A program made the position numbers and the translations under genes. From Azotobacter beijerinckii (lineage in GTDB: Bacteria > Pseudomonadota > Gammaproteobacteria > Pseudomonadales > Pseudomonadaceae), in NCBI RefSeq assembly GCF_900110885.1, contig NZ_FOFJ01000013.1, positions 45,927 through 109,926 of the forward strand: a stretch of 64,000 bases of DNA, in the 5' to 3' direction. Each line of letters opens with the position of its first letter. Within the stretch, counting starts at the first letter, position 1. Positions 44,217-54,023 of this stretch are shown piece after piece. The notes beneath the pieces were generated by a model. The model was not told where the DNA came from, made no database searches, and was given only the letters and a program-made list of their open reading frames with translations.

Positions 44217-45872
44217 TCAGTGGGCGACGGCGCCACTGGCTCCCAGGCCGGTCTGCGAGCGGACGAACTGCGGCAGGAAGCGCTCACGCTCTTCTGCAGC
44301 AGACTTCGACTTGTCGGTGATCGAGAAGAACCACACGCCAACGAAGGCCGCGATCATGGAGAACAGCGCCGGGTACTTGTAGGGGAAGATCGCTGCTTCG
44401 TTGTGCAGCACGTCGACCCAGACAGTCGGGCTGAGGATGGTCAGCAACATCGCAGTACCCAGACCCAGAGCACCACCGATCAGCGCACCGCGAGTGGTCA
44501 AGTCCTTCCAGTACATGGAGAGGAACAGGACCGGGAAGTTGCAGCTGGCGGCGACGGAGAAGGCCAGACCCACCATGAAGGCGATGTTCTGCTTCTCGAA
44601 GATGATGCCGAGCAGGATCGCCACGACGCCCAGGGACAGGGTGGTGATCTTGGTCACGCGCATCTCGTCCTCTTCCTTGGCCTTGCCCTTCTTGATCACG
44701 CAGGCGTACAGGTCGTGGGACACGGCCGAGGCGCCAGCGAGGGTCAGACCGGCGACCACCGCCAGGATGGTGGCGAAGGCCACAGCGGAGATGAAGCCGA
44801 GGAACAGGTTGCCGCCGACGGCGTTGGCCAGGTGGATAGCCACCATGTTGGTGCCGCCGATGATGGCGCCAGAGGCATCCTTGAACGCCGGATCGGTGCC
44901 GACCAACAGGATGGCGCCGAAGCCGATGATGAAGGTCAGGATGTAGAAGTAGCCGATGAAGCCGGTGGCATAGAACACGCTCTTGCGGGCTTCTTTGGCA
45001 TCACCCACGGTGAAGAAGCGCATCAGGATGTGCGGAAGACCGGCGGTACCGAACATCAGGGCCAGACCCAGGGAGATCGCGGAAATCGGGTCGGAGACCA
45101 GGCCGCCGGGACTCATGATCGCCGCGCCCTTGGTGTGGATCTTCACGGCTTCGGTGAACAGGGTGCCGAAGTCGAAGCCCACGTGCTTCATCACCATGAG
45201 AGCCATGAAGCTGGCACCGGAGAGCAGCAGGATCGCCTTGATGATCTGTACCCAGGTGGTGGCCAGCATGCCGCCGAACAGCACGTACATGACCATCAGC
45301 ACACCCACCAGAACTACCGCGACGTAGTAGTCCAGACCGAACAACAGCTGGATCAGCTTGCCGGCACCGACCATCTGGGCGATCAGGTAGAAGGCCACCA
45401 CGATCAGCGAGCCGAAGGCCGAGAGGATGCGGATCGGCGTCTGCCCGAGGCGATAGGAGGCCACGTCGGAGAAGGTGAACTTGCCGAGGTTGCGCAGGCG
45501 CTCCGCCATCAGGAAGAGGATCACCGGCCAGCCGACCAGGAAGCCGATCGAGTAGATCAGGCCATCGTAGCCGGAGGTGAACACCAGGGCCGAAATCCCC
45601 AGGAAGGACGCCGCGGACATGAAGTCGCCGGCGATCGCCATGCCGTTCTGGAAGCCGGTAATGCTGCCGCCGGCGGTGTAGTAGTCGGAGGTGGAGGTGT
45701 TGCGCTTGGCCGCCCACTTGGTGATCCCCATCGTGAAGACGATGAAGAGCACGAACATGCCGATAGCGGTCCAGTTGGTCGCCTGCTTCTGGACTTCGCC
45801 GGTGAGGGCGTCGGCCATCAGCAATGGCGAGGCTGCCAACAAGGCGGCAGCGGTCAGAAAACGCTTCATCAT
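44217..45872 (-). CDS. actP: ActP acetate/glycolate:cation symporter
   Basis: A 551-residue sodium-solute symporter that takes up acetate. A leader-like hydrophobic start ([18 protein letters not shown]) precedes twelve to thirteen helices; typical stretches are [60 protein letters not shown] and [16 protein letters not shown]. The ATG overlaps the yjcH stop by four bases. In enterics the operon is acs-yjcH-actP; here acs is not attached, and the only acs trace in the window is the fossil at 15.4 kb, so acetate activation must rely on another gene copy or on AckA-Pta. Confidence 0.94.
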   Translation of the reverse strand: MMKRFLTAAALLAASPLLMADALTGEVQKQATNWTAIGMFVLFIVFTMGITKWAAKRNTSTSDYYTAGGSITGFQNGMAIAGDFMSAASFLGISALVFTSGYDGLIYSIGFLVGWPVILFLMAERLRNLGKFTFSDVASYRLGQTPIRILSAFGSLIVVAFYLIAQMVGAGKLIQLLFGLDYYVAVVLVGVLMVMYVLFGGMLATTWVQIIKAILLLSGASFMALMVMKHVGFDFGTLFTEAVKIHTKGAAIMSPGGLVSDPISAISLGLALMFGTAGLPHILMRFFTVGDAKEARKSVFYATGFIGYFYILTFIIGFGAILLVGTDPAFKDASGAIIGGTNMVAIHLANAVGGNLFLGFISAVAFATILAVVAGLTLAGASAVSHDLYACVIKKGKAKEEDEMRVTKITTLSLGVVAILLGIIFEKQNIAFMVGLAFSVAASCNFPVLFLSMYWKDLTTRGALIGGALGLGTAMLLTILSPTVWVDVLHNEAAIFPYKYPALFSMIAAFVGVWFFSITDKSKSAAEERERFLPQFVRSQTGLGASGAVAH

Positions 45873-46183
45873 TTCTGCACCTCGTCGAGCAGTTCCTGGT
45901 TCAGACGATCGAACTCGCCGTTGGCACGGTAGGTGTAGACACCGGTGAGCACGAAGGCGAGCAGGATCAGGCCAACACCGACGGGCATGCCCAGGGTAGT
46001 AGCGGATTCGGCGCTGAGCTTGATCCCCAGGACCTGCGGCACGAAGGCGATGATCAGGATATAGGCGAAATAGAGGCCCAGCATGATGGATGAAAGCAGC
46101 CAGGCGAACCTCTCGCGCCTTGCCACCAGTTCTCGGAAGCGCGGATTCTGCTCGATCCGCCTGTAGATACCGTCGTCGTTCAT
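45869..46183 (-). CDS. yjcH: YjcH, DUF485 membrane protein
   Basis: A 104-residue inner-membrane protein with two helices ([20 protein letters not shown] and [23 protein letters not shown]). The N-terminal [19 protein letters not shown] is the DUF485 signature. Always paired with ActP-type symporters, where it probably assists them. ATG at 46181-46183 is the conserved start; a TTG-type start 12 codons upstream is less likely. Confidence 0.92.
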   Translation of the reverse strand: MNDDGIYRRIEQNPRFRELVARRERFAWLLSSIMLGLYFAYILIIAFVPQVLGIKLSAESATTLGMPVGVGLILLAFVLTGVYTYRANGEFDRLNQELLDEVQK

Positions 46184-46432
46184 TTCTTTTATTTTCCTCA
46201 CGGGTTGCGGGGTAAGCACACTCTAGTTGTCCCCCGAACGGACAACAGACGACCTTAGTCTTAGCCCGCCGCCCTATGAACCAAAGTCGATATGTCGAGG
46301 TCATTGGCATCGTCCGGGCCGTCCCCCGTGATCGACACCCCCTATCGGTGCGATGGAAAGCGACCATTTCCGCACCGTCCGCCGGATCGTTACCGTGTAC
46401 TCACCCTGGAACGACTCCCTGCGAGGTGCGCC

Positions 46433-46648
46433 ATGCTCAAGACCCTGACCTTCACGCTGATGCACTTTTGCATCGCCTTCGTCGTCGCCTATGCGCTGAC
46501 TGGCAGTATCGCGGTGGGCGGCCTGGTGGCAGCGGTCGAGCCCCTGTGCAACTCGGTGGGCTTCTATTTCCACGAGAAGCTCTGGCAGCGCCGGGAAAAA
46601 GTTCGCGGCCAGCCGGGCACGCGAGGCTGGCGGCATCGCCACGCCTGA
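46433..46648 (+). CDS. DUF2061 small membrane protein
   Basis: A 71-residue protein with two hydrophobic segments. MLKTLTFTLMHFCIAFVVAY, ALTGSIAVGGLVAAVEPLCN and FYFHEKLWQR are the DUF2061 pattern. Function unknown; relatives sit in sulfate- or stress-related loci. GAGGTG precedes ATG 46433; the frame is open 47 codons upstream without homology. Confidence 0.85.
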   Translation: MLKTLTFTLMHFCIAFVVAYALTGSIAVGGLVAAVEPLCNSVGFYFHEKLWQRREKVRGQPGTRGWRHRHA

Positions 46649-46714
46649 GGCCGGTGCGGTGCGAGGTCGGAAGCGGTTAAGATGCGCGGCCCGGCTGCCA
46701 GACGATCTCGAACC

Positions 46715-48319
46715 ATGCCTGTCACTTCTTCGCGCTTTCCGCTACTGCCCTACCTGTTCGCCACCCTTCTCGCCGTGCTGGCCCTGAGCGGCTTCTGGTA
46801 CGGTGCCGGCCAGCCGGTCGTGCTGGCGGACGTGGTCAGCCCCACACACAAGCTGCAGTGCGTCTCCTACAGCCCGTTCGACAAGGACCAATCGCCCTTC
46901 GACAAGCCCTTCGTGCTGCGCGAAGCGCGCATGGATGCCGATCTGGCGCTGCTCGCCGAACGCTTCCACTGCGTGCGCACCTACTCCATGACCGGCATGC
47001 AGGCGCTCCCCGCGCTGGCTCGCAAGCACGGCCTGAAACTGATGCTCGGCGCCTGGGTGAACCCCGACCCGGTGGAGACCGAGAGCGAAATCGCGCTGCT
47101 GATCGAGGCGGCCAAGGCCAACCCGGACGTGGTCGAGGCGGTGATCGTCGGCAACGAGACCCTGCTGCGCAAGGAAGTCACCGCCACGTATCTGGCTGCG
47201 CTGATCGAGCGGGTCAAGGCCAGCATCGACCAGCCGGTCACCTATGCCGATGTCTGGGAGTTCTGGCTGAAGCACCCGGAAGTCGCCCCGGCGGTGGATT
47301 TCCTGACCATCCACCTGCTGCCCTACTGGGAGGACGATCCGACCGGGATCGACCAGGCGCTCGCCCAGGTCGCTAGCGTCCGCCAGGAATTCGGCCAGCG
47401 CTTCGCGCCCAAGGACATCCTGATCGGCGAAACCGGCTGGCCCAGCGAGGGCCGCCAGCGCGAAACCGCCGTGCCCAGCCGGGTCAACCAGGCCCGCTTC
47501 ATCCGCGGCTTCGTCGCCATGGCCGAGCAGCATGGCTGGCGCTACAACCTGATCGAGGCCTTCGACCAGCCCTGGAAGCGCCAGAGCGAGGGGGCGATGG
47601 GTGGCTACTGGGGGTTGCTGGATGCCGACCGCGAGGACAAGCAAGTCCTCGCCGGGCCGGTCTCCAACCTGCCGTACTGGCCGCTCTGGCTGGGCATCGG
47701 CGGGCTGATCATGGCCGGCGCACTGGTCGTTGCCGGGCGTCCGGCCTCCACGACCGCGGCCCTGCTGCTGCCGCCGATGGCCGCGCTCGGCGCCGCCTGC
47801 ATCGGCCTGTGGAGCGAGCTGGCGAGGGTCACCAGCCGCTACCCCGGCGAGTGGCTGTGGGCCGCCCTGCTGATCGGACTAAACCTGATCGTGCTGCTTC
47901 ACGGCATGCTGCGGCTGTCGGCCCGCGAGGGCTGCCGCGCCCGCTTGCTCGCCTGGCTGGATGCGCGCGGCGGCTGGTGGCTGGCCGCTGCCGGCTTCGC
48001 CGGGGCGGTGATGATGCTGGCACTGGTATTCGATGCCCGCTACCGCAGCTTCCCCAGCGCCGCCCTGTTGCTGCCCGCACTGCTTTACAGCTGCCGCCCG
48101 GTGGCCGGACCGCGCCGGGAGATCGCCCTGCTGCTGGCGCTGATCGGTGCCGGCATCCTGCCGCAGCTGTATCAGGAAACCCTGCTCAACCGGCAGGCGC
48201 TTGGCTGGGCGCTGGTCAGCCTGCTGCTGGTGGTCGCTCTCGGCCGCAGCCTGCGTCTGCGCAAGCCCGCCCCGGTGCCTGCAGCGATGGAGGCCGCCTC
48301 AGCGGCGAACCAGACGTAG
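46715..48319 (+). CDS. GH17-family beta-glucan-related membrane protein
   Basis: A 534-residue membrane protein. After an N-terminal anchor helix (LLPYLFATLLAVLALSGFW) a glycoside hydrolase family 17 domain (~40-320) follows: YSPFDKDQSPFDKPFV, FHCVRTYSMTGM, acid/base Glu in VIVGNETLLRKEVTA and nucleophile Glu in ILIGETGWPSEGR. The C-terminal third (~330-520) has about seven membrane helices. Such GH17-TM proteins occur with ndvB-type cyclic-glucan synthases and may branch or transfer beta-1,3-glucans in the periplasm. No glycosyltransferase neighbour is present here. GTG/ATG at 46682 is an alternative start 11 codons upstream. Confidence 0.82.
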   Translation: MPVTSSRFPLLPYLFATLLAVLALSGFWYGAGQPVVLADVVSPTHKLQCVSYSPFDKDQSPFDKPFVLREARMDADLALLAERFHCVRTYSMTGMQALPALARKHGLKLMLGAWVNPDPVETESEIALLIEAAKANPDVVEAVIVGNETLLRKEVTATYLAALIERVKASIDQPVTYADVWEFWLKHPEVAPAVDFLTIHLLPYWEDDPTGIDQALAQVASVRQEFGQRFAPKDILIGETGWPSEGRQRETAVPSRVNQARFIRGFVAMAEQHGWRYNLIEAFDQPWKRQSEGAMGGYWGLLDADREDKQVLAGPVSNLPYWPLWLGIGGLIMAGALVVAGRPASTTAALLLPPMAALGAACIGLWSELARVTSRYPGEWLWAALLIGLNLIVLLHGMLRLSAREGCRARLLAWLDARGGWWLAAAGFAGAVMMLALVFDARYRSFPSAALLLPALLYSCRPVAGPRREIALLLALIGAGILPQLYQETLLNRQALGWALVSLLLVVALGRSLRLRKPAPVPAAMEAASAANQT

Positions 48320-48655
48320 CCCGGCAACGACCACGGCGAACACCGCCAGGCTGGCGGTGTAGAGCACCAGCGCCGGAATTCCCAGGCACAGCCCGGCGAG
48401 CGCCAGCCACCAGCCGGCGCGCCCGGGCAGCAGGAAACCGGCCAGCGCCGTGGCCAGGGCGCTCCAGGCCAGCAGCCGGAAGTGGATCATCAGGCCCAAC
48501 CCGGCGCGCAACTGGCACTCCCAGCGCTGCGCCTGCTCGGCGCACAGGCCGACCCACTGGCCATCTTCCATGAAAGCAAAACGCAACCCGTAGCTGGCCG
48601 CCACGCAGAGCGGCAGGAGGATCAGCAGGGCAAGCAGGGGCAGGCGCGAGGACAT
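48299..48655 (-). CDS. Unassigned small membrane protein
   Basis: A 118-residue protein with about three or four hydrophobic segments (LPLLALLILLPLCVAASYGL, LLAWSALATALAGFLL, WWLALAGLCLGIPALVLYT) and two cysteines in the first loop (GLCAEQAQRWECQL). I do not recognise the family. It is tail-to-tail with the GH17 gene, the two coding ends overlapping by 21 bases, a sign of a stable arrangement. ATG 48653-48655 follows GGAG. Confidence 0.65.
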   Translation of the reverse strand: MSSRLPLLALLILLPLCVAASYGLRFAFMEDGQWVGLCAEQAQRWECQLRAGLGLMIHFRLLAWSALATALAGFLLPGRAGWWLALAGLCLGIPALVLYTASLAVFAVVVAGLRLVRR

Positions 48656-48789
48656 GGGGCACTCCAGGGACAAATGCCCGCCAGCATAACCAGCAGCGGC
48701 GCGGAAGCAAGCGCCGGCGCGGGACTATCCTGATTGCACGCGCTGCGTTAAAAGCAGTCCCATGGCCAGATCACCCACGAGGTTGGACC

Positions 48790-50088
48790 ATGCCCCGTCT
48801 GCCCCTCATCGCTGCCCTGCTCGGTACTCTGCTGCTCTGTGGCCGCCTGCCGGCGGCCGACATCGACCCGGCGAATTACGGCTTTCCGCTGCACAATCCC
48901 TTCGAGGCAACCATCACCACTACGCCGCCGGAACTGCGCCCCCTCCTGCCGTCCGACGACGAGATCGACCAGCAGGACTACAGCCTGCCACTACGCCCCG
49001 AACGCCGTTTCGCGCTGCCGGGCAACCTGCGCCAGGTCGAAGACCTGCGCTATCGCCTGGCCCGCCAGGACCATCCTGCGCCGCTGATTTTCGTCATCTC
49101 CGGCACCGGCGCGAACTACGCCAGCAGTCTCACCGAGTACCTGAAGCGGCTGTTCTACGGGGCCGGCTTCCATGTGGTGCAGCTGTCCTCGCCGACCAGC
49201 TACGACTTCATGACCGCCGCCTCGAGCGCCGCCACGCCCGGTCTCAGCCGCGAGGATGCCGACGACCTGTACCGGGTCATGGAGGCGGTACGGGCGCAGC
49301 AGGCGGACCTGCCGGTCACCGCCTACCACCTGACCGGCTATAGCCTCGGTGCCCTCCACGCGGCCTTCGTCAGCCAGCTGGACGAAACCCGCCACAGCTT
49401 CGACTTCAAGCGCGTACTGCTACTCAACCCGGCGGTCAACCCCTACAACGCGGTGCGCAACCTCGACCGCCTGGTGCAGACCGAGGTTGCCGGCGTCACC
49501 GGCAACCTGACCTTCTACGAGCTGATCCTCGGCAAGCTGACCCGCTACTTCCAGCACCGCGGCTACATCGACCTCAACGAGGCCCTGCTGTACGACCTCC
49601 AGCAGTCGAAGGAGCGCCTGACGAACGAGGAAATGGCCATGCTGATCGGCTCGGTCTTCCGCTTCGCCGCCGCCGACATCGCCTATACCTCCGACCTGCT
49701 CAACCGCCGCGGGCTGATCACCCCGCCGAACTATCCGATCGACGAGGACACCCCGCTCACGCCCTTCTTCATCCGCGCTCTGCAATGCAACTTCGGCTGC
49801 TACCTGACCGAACAGCTGATCCCCCAGTGGCGCGCCCGTCACAGCGGCGGCAGCCTGGCTCAACTGATCGGCCAGATCAGCCTCCAGGCCCTGCAGGACT
49901 ACCTGGCCGGCAGCCGCAAGATCGCCGTGATGCACAATGCCGACGACCTCATCCTCGGCCCCGGCGACCTTGGCTTCCTGCGCCGCACCTTCGGCGAGCG
50001 ACTGACCCTCTATCCGTTCGGCGGGCACTGCGGCAACCTCAATTACCGGGTCAACAGCCAGGCCATGCTGGAGTTCTTCCGTGGCTGA
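48790..50088 (+). CDS. Exported alpha/beta-hydrolase, operon partner of MlaA-like protein
   Basis: A 432-residue exported protein: signal peptide (LPLIAALLGTLLLCGRLPAA) and an alpha/beta-hydrolase domain with a readable triad: nucleophile Ser in LTGYSLGALHAAF (~183), Asp in HNADDLILGPGDL (~385) and His in PFGGHCGNLNY (~412). The oxyanion region is LIFVISGTGANYASSL. Database entries for relatives often say serine/threonine protein kinase, but no kinase motif exists. A phospholipase or acyltransferase acting at the outer membrane would fit the coupling to an MlaA paralogue. Its stop overlaps the next start by eight bases. Confidence 0.78.
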   Translation: MPRLPLIAALLGTLLLCGRLPAADIDPANYGFPLHNPFEATITTTPPELRPLLPSDDEIDQQDYSLPLRPERRFALPGNLRQVEDLRYRLARQDHPAPLIFVISGTGANYASSLTEYLKRLFYGAGFHVVQLSSPTSYDFMTAASSAATPGLSREDADDLYRVMEAVRAQQADLPVTAYHLTGYSLGALHAAFVSQLDETRHSFDFKRVLLLNPAVNPYNAVRNLDRLVQTEVAGVTGNLTFYELILGKLTRYFQHRGYIDLNEALLYDLQQSKERLTNEEMAMLIGSVFRFAAADIAYTSDLLNRRGLITPPNYPIDEDTPLTPFFIRALQCNFGCYLTEQLIPQWRARHSGGSLAQLIGQISLQALQDYLAGSRKIAVMHNADDLILGPGDLGFLRRTFGERLTLYPFGGHCGNLNYRVNSQAMLEFFRG

Positions 50089-50854
50089 ACGGCCGTGGCT
50101 CATCGCCTCCGCCCTGCTCGCCGGCAGCCTGGCCGTCAACGCCGAACCGGCCGCCGACGGGGATGGCTTCAAGCACCCGCTGGACCGCCTGCACTTCAAC
50201 CAAAGTCTCGACCAGCGCGAGTTCGAGCGCTCGAGCCTCGCCATTCTCAACGTCCGGGACCCCTGGGAACGCTGGAATCGGCGGGTCTATCACTTCAACT
50301 ATCGCTTCGACGAGTGGCTGCTGCTGCCGGTGGTGCGTGGCTATCGCTACGTCACTCCTGGATTCGTGCGCAGCGGCGTGCGCAACTTCTTCAGCAACCT
50401 CGCCGAGATTCCCAGCCTGCTCAACAGCCTGCTGCAAGGGCGGGGCAAGCGCGCCCTCGACACCGGAGCCCGCCTGCTTTTCAACACCACCCTGGGGGTC
50501 GCCGGCCTGTGGGACCCGGCCAGCCGCATGGGGCTGCCCAGACAGAGCGAGGATTTCGGGCAGACCCTCGGCGCCTACGGCGTTTCCGAAGGGCCCTACC
50601 TGATGCTGCCGATTCTCGGACCGTCCAACCTGCGCGATGCCGGCGGCCAACTGACGGACTTCCTGACGGCCAACTGGGTCGACTACCTGAACGTTGCCAC
50701 GGCCAGCGACGCCCATCCGGAAATCTACGCGCTGAAGGGCACCGACCTGCGCGACAGCATTCCCTTCCGCTACGGACAACTCAACTCGCCATTCGAGTAC
50801 AACCAGATCCGCTACGTCTACACCCGCGCCCGCCGGCTGCAGATCGAGGAATAG
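50081..50854 (+). CDS. MlaA (VacJ)-family protein without lipobox cysteine
   Basis: A 257-residue protein with the MlaA core: DPWERWNRRVYHFNYRFDEW (~55-75), YRYVTPGFVRSGVRNFFSNL, NTTLGVAGLWDPASRMGLP and SEDFGQTLGAYGVSEGPYL. MlaA is the outer-membrane lipoprotein that removes surface phospholipids in the Mla system. Here the leader (MAERPWLIASALLAGSLAVNAEP) has no cysteine, so the protein cannot be lipidated and would be periplasmic. Start is GTG 50081, inside the end of the hydrolase gene. A second mlaA is expected elsewhere. Confidence 0.85.
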   Translation: MAERPWLIASALLAGSLAVNAEPAADGDGFKHPLDRLHFNQSLDQREFERSSLAILNVRDPWERWNRRVYHFNYRFDEWLLLPVVRGYRYVTPGFVRSGVRNFFSNLAEIPSLLNSLLQGRGKRALDTGARLLFNTTLGVAGLWDPASRMGLPRQSEDFGQTLGAYGVSEGPYLMLPILGPSNLRDAGGQLTDFLTANWVDYLNVATASDAHPEIYALKGTDLRDSIPFRYGQLNSPFEYNQIRYVYTRARRLQIEE

Positions 50855-50865
50855 CGGCCGGCCCG

Positions 50866-51789
50866 CTATCGGTAGAGGCTCGGCTCGCCGTCCGGGCGGC
50901 TCTTGAAGCGCCGGTGCGCCCACAGGTACTGCTCGGGGTGCCGGCGTACCGCCTGCTCGACCCAGCGGTTGATGCGCCGGCAGTCGGCCTCCTCGCTTTC
51001 GCCGGGAAAATCCACCAGCGGCGGATGGATCGTCAGCCGGTAGCCTGAGCCGTCGGCCAGACGGGTCTGAATGAAGGGCATCACCTGCGCCTTGCCCAGG
51101 CGGGCGAACTTGGTCGTCGCTGTCACGGTCGCCGCCGGGATGCCGAACAGCGGCACGAAGAGGCTCTGCTTGCGCCCGTAGTCCTGGTCCGGCGCGTACC
51201 AGATGGCACGCCCGGCACGCAGCACCTTGAGCATGGCGCGGATGTCCTCGCGCTCGATGGCGGTGGCATCGGCATTGTGCCGCTCGCGGCCGCGCCGCTG
51301 GACGTAGTCGAAGACCGGGTTGGCGTGCTCGCGGTACATGCCGTCGATGGTTTGCCGCTGGCCGAGCAGGGCCGCGCCGATCTCCAAGGTGGTGAAGTGC
51401 AGGGCCATGAGAATGACCCCCCGGCCCTCGGCCTGCGCCCGCTGCAGATGCTCGAGGCCTTCGATGTGCGCCAAGCGGGACAGCCGCTGGCGCGGCCACC
51501 ACCAACTGATGGCCATCTCGAAGAAGGCGATGCCCATCGAGGCGAAATTCTCCCTCACCAAGCGCTCGCGCTCGGCGGCGGAGAGGTCGGGGAAGCACAA
51601 CTCCAGATTGCGTCGGGCAATGCGTCGGCGCGAACCGGCCAGCCGGTAGGTCAGCGCTCCCAGCCCGCGACCAAGCCGCAGCAGCCAGGCGTAGGGTAGC
51701 TGGGCCACCAGCCAGAACAGCCCCAGCCCCAGCCAGAGCCCCCAGAAGCGCGGGTGGAAAAAACGGGCACGAAAGCGCGGACGATCCAT
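50866..51789 (-). CDS. LpxL/HtrB-type lipid A acyltransferase
   Basis: A 307-residue inner-membrane acyltransferase adding a secondary (lauroyl-type) acyl chain to Kdo2-lipid A. One N-terminal helix (FWGLWLGLGLFWLVAQLPYA), then the catalytic H-x4-E box in LMALHFTTLEIGAALL (~140) and YAPDQDYGRKQSLFVPLFGI, followed by EQYLWAHRRFKSRP near the end. All are LpxL/LpxM hallmarks. ATG 51787-51789 is the conserved start. Divergent from minC, convergent with the MlaA-like gene. Confidence 0.92.
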   Translation of the reverse strand: MDRPRFRARFFHPRFWGLWLGLGLFWLVAQLPYAWLLRLGRGLGALTYRLAGSRRRIARRNLELCFPDLSAAERERLVRENFASMGIAFFEMAISWWWPRQRLSRLAHIEGLEHLQRAQAEGRGVILMALHFTTLEIGAALLGQRQTIDGMYREHANPVFDYVQRRGRERHNADATAIEREDIRAMLKVLRAGRAIWYAPDQDYGRKQSLFVPLFGIPAATVTATTKFARLGKAQVMPFIQTRLADGSGYRLTIHPPLVDFPGESEEADCRRINRWVEQAVRRHPEQYLWAHRRFKSRPDGEPSLYR

Positions 51790-52011
51790 TGACAGCCCCA
51801 AAAACGGCAAAAACCGGCATTCTAGCGGGAAAGCGTCGGCCGGGTCCGTCGCGAAAACACGCCGCCCAAGTCCGCTTCCAGCCCGTGCGGCAACCCGCCA
51901 CGGGCATGCCAGAAGGCGCGTTGTCGGCCCGCCCGGCGGTTTTTCTTCGTCCGGCTAGCCTGCCGCAGCGTTTCCCGTTATAAGACCGCCATTCATTGCA
52001 ATGGGTAGATC

Positions 52012-52758
52012 ATGAGCCACGCCGACCTCCTCGACCCAGCCCCCGTGTTCCAGCTCAAGGGCAGCATGCTCGCCATCACCGTGCTGGAACTGGCACACAA
52101 CGACCTGGCCCGCCTCGACCACCAGTTGAGCGAAAAAGTGGCGCAGGCCCCCAACTTCTTCCAGAACACCCCCCTGGTACTGGCCTTGGACAAGCTCCAG
52201 CCCGGCGCGCAGCGGCTCGACCTGCACGCCCTGTTGGCGGTCTGCCGGAGCCACGGCCTGCGCACCCTGGCGATCCGCGCCAACCTGGCGGAACACATCG
52301 CCGCCGCCCAGGCGCTGGACCTGCCGGTCCTGCCGCCCTCCAGCGCGCGGGAGCGGCCGATCGGCCCCGGCGCCACTGCCGCGCCGGTGCCGGCGAAGAA
52401 GCCCGAGAAGCCCGCCGAGCCGGTGATTCGCCCGACGCGAGTGGTCACCACCCCGGTACGCGGCGGCCAGCAGATCTATGCGCCGGGGGGCGACCTGCTG
52501 GTCCTGGCCCCGGTCAGTGCCGGTGCGGAACTGCTCGCCGACGGCAATATCCATGTGTATGCCCCGATGCGGGGGCGTGCCCTGGCAGGCATCAAAGGCA
52601 ACGGCCAAGCCCGGATTTTCTGCAGAGTGCTGGCCGCCGAGCTACTCTCCATAGCCGGCCGCTACAAAGTTGCCGAAGACCTCAGACGCGATCCGAACTG
52701 GGGCGAGGCCGTGCATATCCACCTGGCCGGCGACGTGTTGAACATCACTCGCCTTTAA
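52012..52758 (+). CDS. minC: Septum site-determining protein MinC
   Basis: A 248-residue FtsZ inhibitor that prevents division at the poles. N-terminal MinC_N domain (~10-105, [36 protein letters not shown]), a proline/lysine linker (~115-140) and the C-terminal beta-helix (~148-248) with [36 protein letters not shown] and [16 protein letters not shown], the MinD-binding face. First gene of minCDE; minD begins 100 bases on. Confidence 0.96.
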   Translation: MSHADLLDPAPVFQLKGSMLAITVLELAHNDLARLDHQLSEKVAQAPNFFQNTPLVLALDKLQPGAQRLDLHALLAVCRSHGLRTLAIRANLAEHIAAAQALDLPVLPPSSARERPIGPGATAAPVPAKKPEKPAEPVIRPTRVVTTPVRGGQQIYAPGGDLLVLAPVSAGAELLADGNIHVYAPMRGRALAGIKGNGQARIFCRVLAAELLSIAGRYKVAEDLRRDPNWGEAVHIHLAGDVLNITRL

Positions 52759-52858
52759 CGGATACTCGCGCGCTTTCAGGGGCTTTACCGGACTGGACTC
52801 CAAAAAGCCACCCGCGCGGCTCACCGCTCCCGTTTTTATTTATTTGGGGTGAATCACC

Positions 52859-53674
52859 TTGGCCAAGATCCTCGTAATCACTTCCGGCAAGGGTGGCGTC
52901 GGCAAAACCACGACCAGCGCCGCCATCGGTACCGGCCTTGCCCTGCGCGGGCACAAGACCGTCGTCGTCGACTTTGACGTAGGTCTGCGAAATCTCGACC
53001 TGATCATGGGCTGCGAACGCCGGGTCGTATACGACTTCGTCAACGTCATCCAAGGTGATGCCTCGCTCAGCCAGGCCCTGATCAAGGACAAGCGCCTGGA
53101 GAACCTCTACGTGCTGGCGGCTAGCCAGACCCGCGACAAAGACGCCCTGAGCACCGAAGGCGTGGGCCGGGTAATGGACGAGTTGCGCGAATCCTTCGAG
53201 TACATCATCTGCGACTCGCCAGCGGGGATCGAGAAGGGGGCGCACCTGGCCATGTACTTCGCCGACGAGGCGATCGTGGTGACCAACCCCGAGGTGTCCT
53301 CGGTACGCGACTCCGACCGCATGCTCGGCCTGCTCGCCAGCAAGTCGCGGCGCTCCGAGAACGGCGAGGAGCCGATCAAGGAGCACCTGCTGCTGACCCG
53401 CTACAGCCCCGACCGCGTGACCAAGGGCGAGATGCTCGGGGTGGAAGACGTCGAGGAGATCCTCGCCATCCGCCTGCTCGGGGTGATTCCCGAATCCCAG
53501 TCGGTCCTCAAGGCCTCCAACCAGGGTATCCCGGTGATCCTCGACGAACAGAGCGACGCCGGCCAAGCTTACAGCGATGCCGTGGAGCGCCTGCTGGGCA
53601 AGGAAACGCCGCACCGCTTCCTCGATGTGCAGAAGAAGGGATTCCTGCAACGTCTATTTGGAGGACGTGAATGA
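52859..53674 (+). CDS. minD: Septum site-determining ATPase MinD
   Basis: A 271-residue deviant Walker ATPase that recruits MinC to the membrane and oscillates with MinE. Deviant Walker [13 protein letters not shown] (~10-21), switch [17 protein letters not shown], switch [16 protein letters not shown] and the amphipathic membrane-targeting helix [11 protein letters not shown] at the C-terminus. The start is TTG at 52859, as in other pseudomonads, with GGGGTG upstream. The stop overlaps the minE ATG (ATGA). Confidence 0.96.
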   Translation: MAKILVITSGKGGVGKTTTSAAIGTGLALRGHKTVVVDFDVGLRNLDLIMGCERRVVYDFVNVIQGDASLSQALIKDKRLENLYVLAASQTRDKDALSTEGVGRVMDELRESFEYIICDSPAGIEKGAHLAMYFADEAIVVTNPEVSSVRDSDRMLGLLASKSRRSENGEEPIKEHLLLTRYSPDRVTKGEMLGVEDVEEILAIRLLGVIPESQSVLKASNQGIPVILDEQSDAGQAYSDAVERLLGKETPHRFLDVQKKGFLQRLFGGRE

Positions 53675-53925
53675 ACATTTTTGACTTCTTTCGCGAACGC
53701 AAAAAAGAAACTTCTGCGTCCATCGCGAAAGAGCGTCTGCAGATCATCGTCGCCCACGAGCGTGGCCAACGCAGTACGCCGGACTACCTGCCGGACCTGC
53801 AGAAGGAGCTGGTCGAAGTGATCCGCAAGTACGTCAACATCGACAGCGATCAGGTGCAGGTGATCCTGGAAGACCAGGGCAACTGCTCGATCCTCGAACT
53901 CAACGTCACTCTGCCGGATCGCTGA
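53671..53925 (+). CDS. minE: Cell-division topological specificity factor MinE
   Basis: An 84-residue protein that stimulates MinD ATPase and drives pole-to-pole oscillation. The N-terminal membrane/MinD-contact segment is [35 protein letters not shown] is the anti-MinCD switch helix; the C-terminal half is the topological specificity dimer. It overlaps minD by four bases. The rluA-like gene follows 98 bases later. Confidence 0.96.
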   Translation: MNIFDFFRERKKETSASIAKERLQIIVAHERGQRSTPDYLPDLQKELVEVIRKYVNIDSDQVQVILEDQGNCSILELNVTLPDR

Positions 53926-54023
53926 GGCGGTTCGCCCTGCAACGGCGGCGGCCCTGCGGCCGGGTGGAGGCATAATAGCTTTCCATCGCCTGTCTGGCCG
54001 CCGCCGTCGTTCCCGGATACTCC

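Noticed and set aside
48790..50088. Serine/threonine protein kinase label commonly given to this family
   Set aside because: No glycine-rich loop, HRD or DFG motif; an alpha/beta-hydrolase triad is readable instead.
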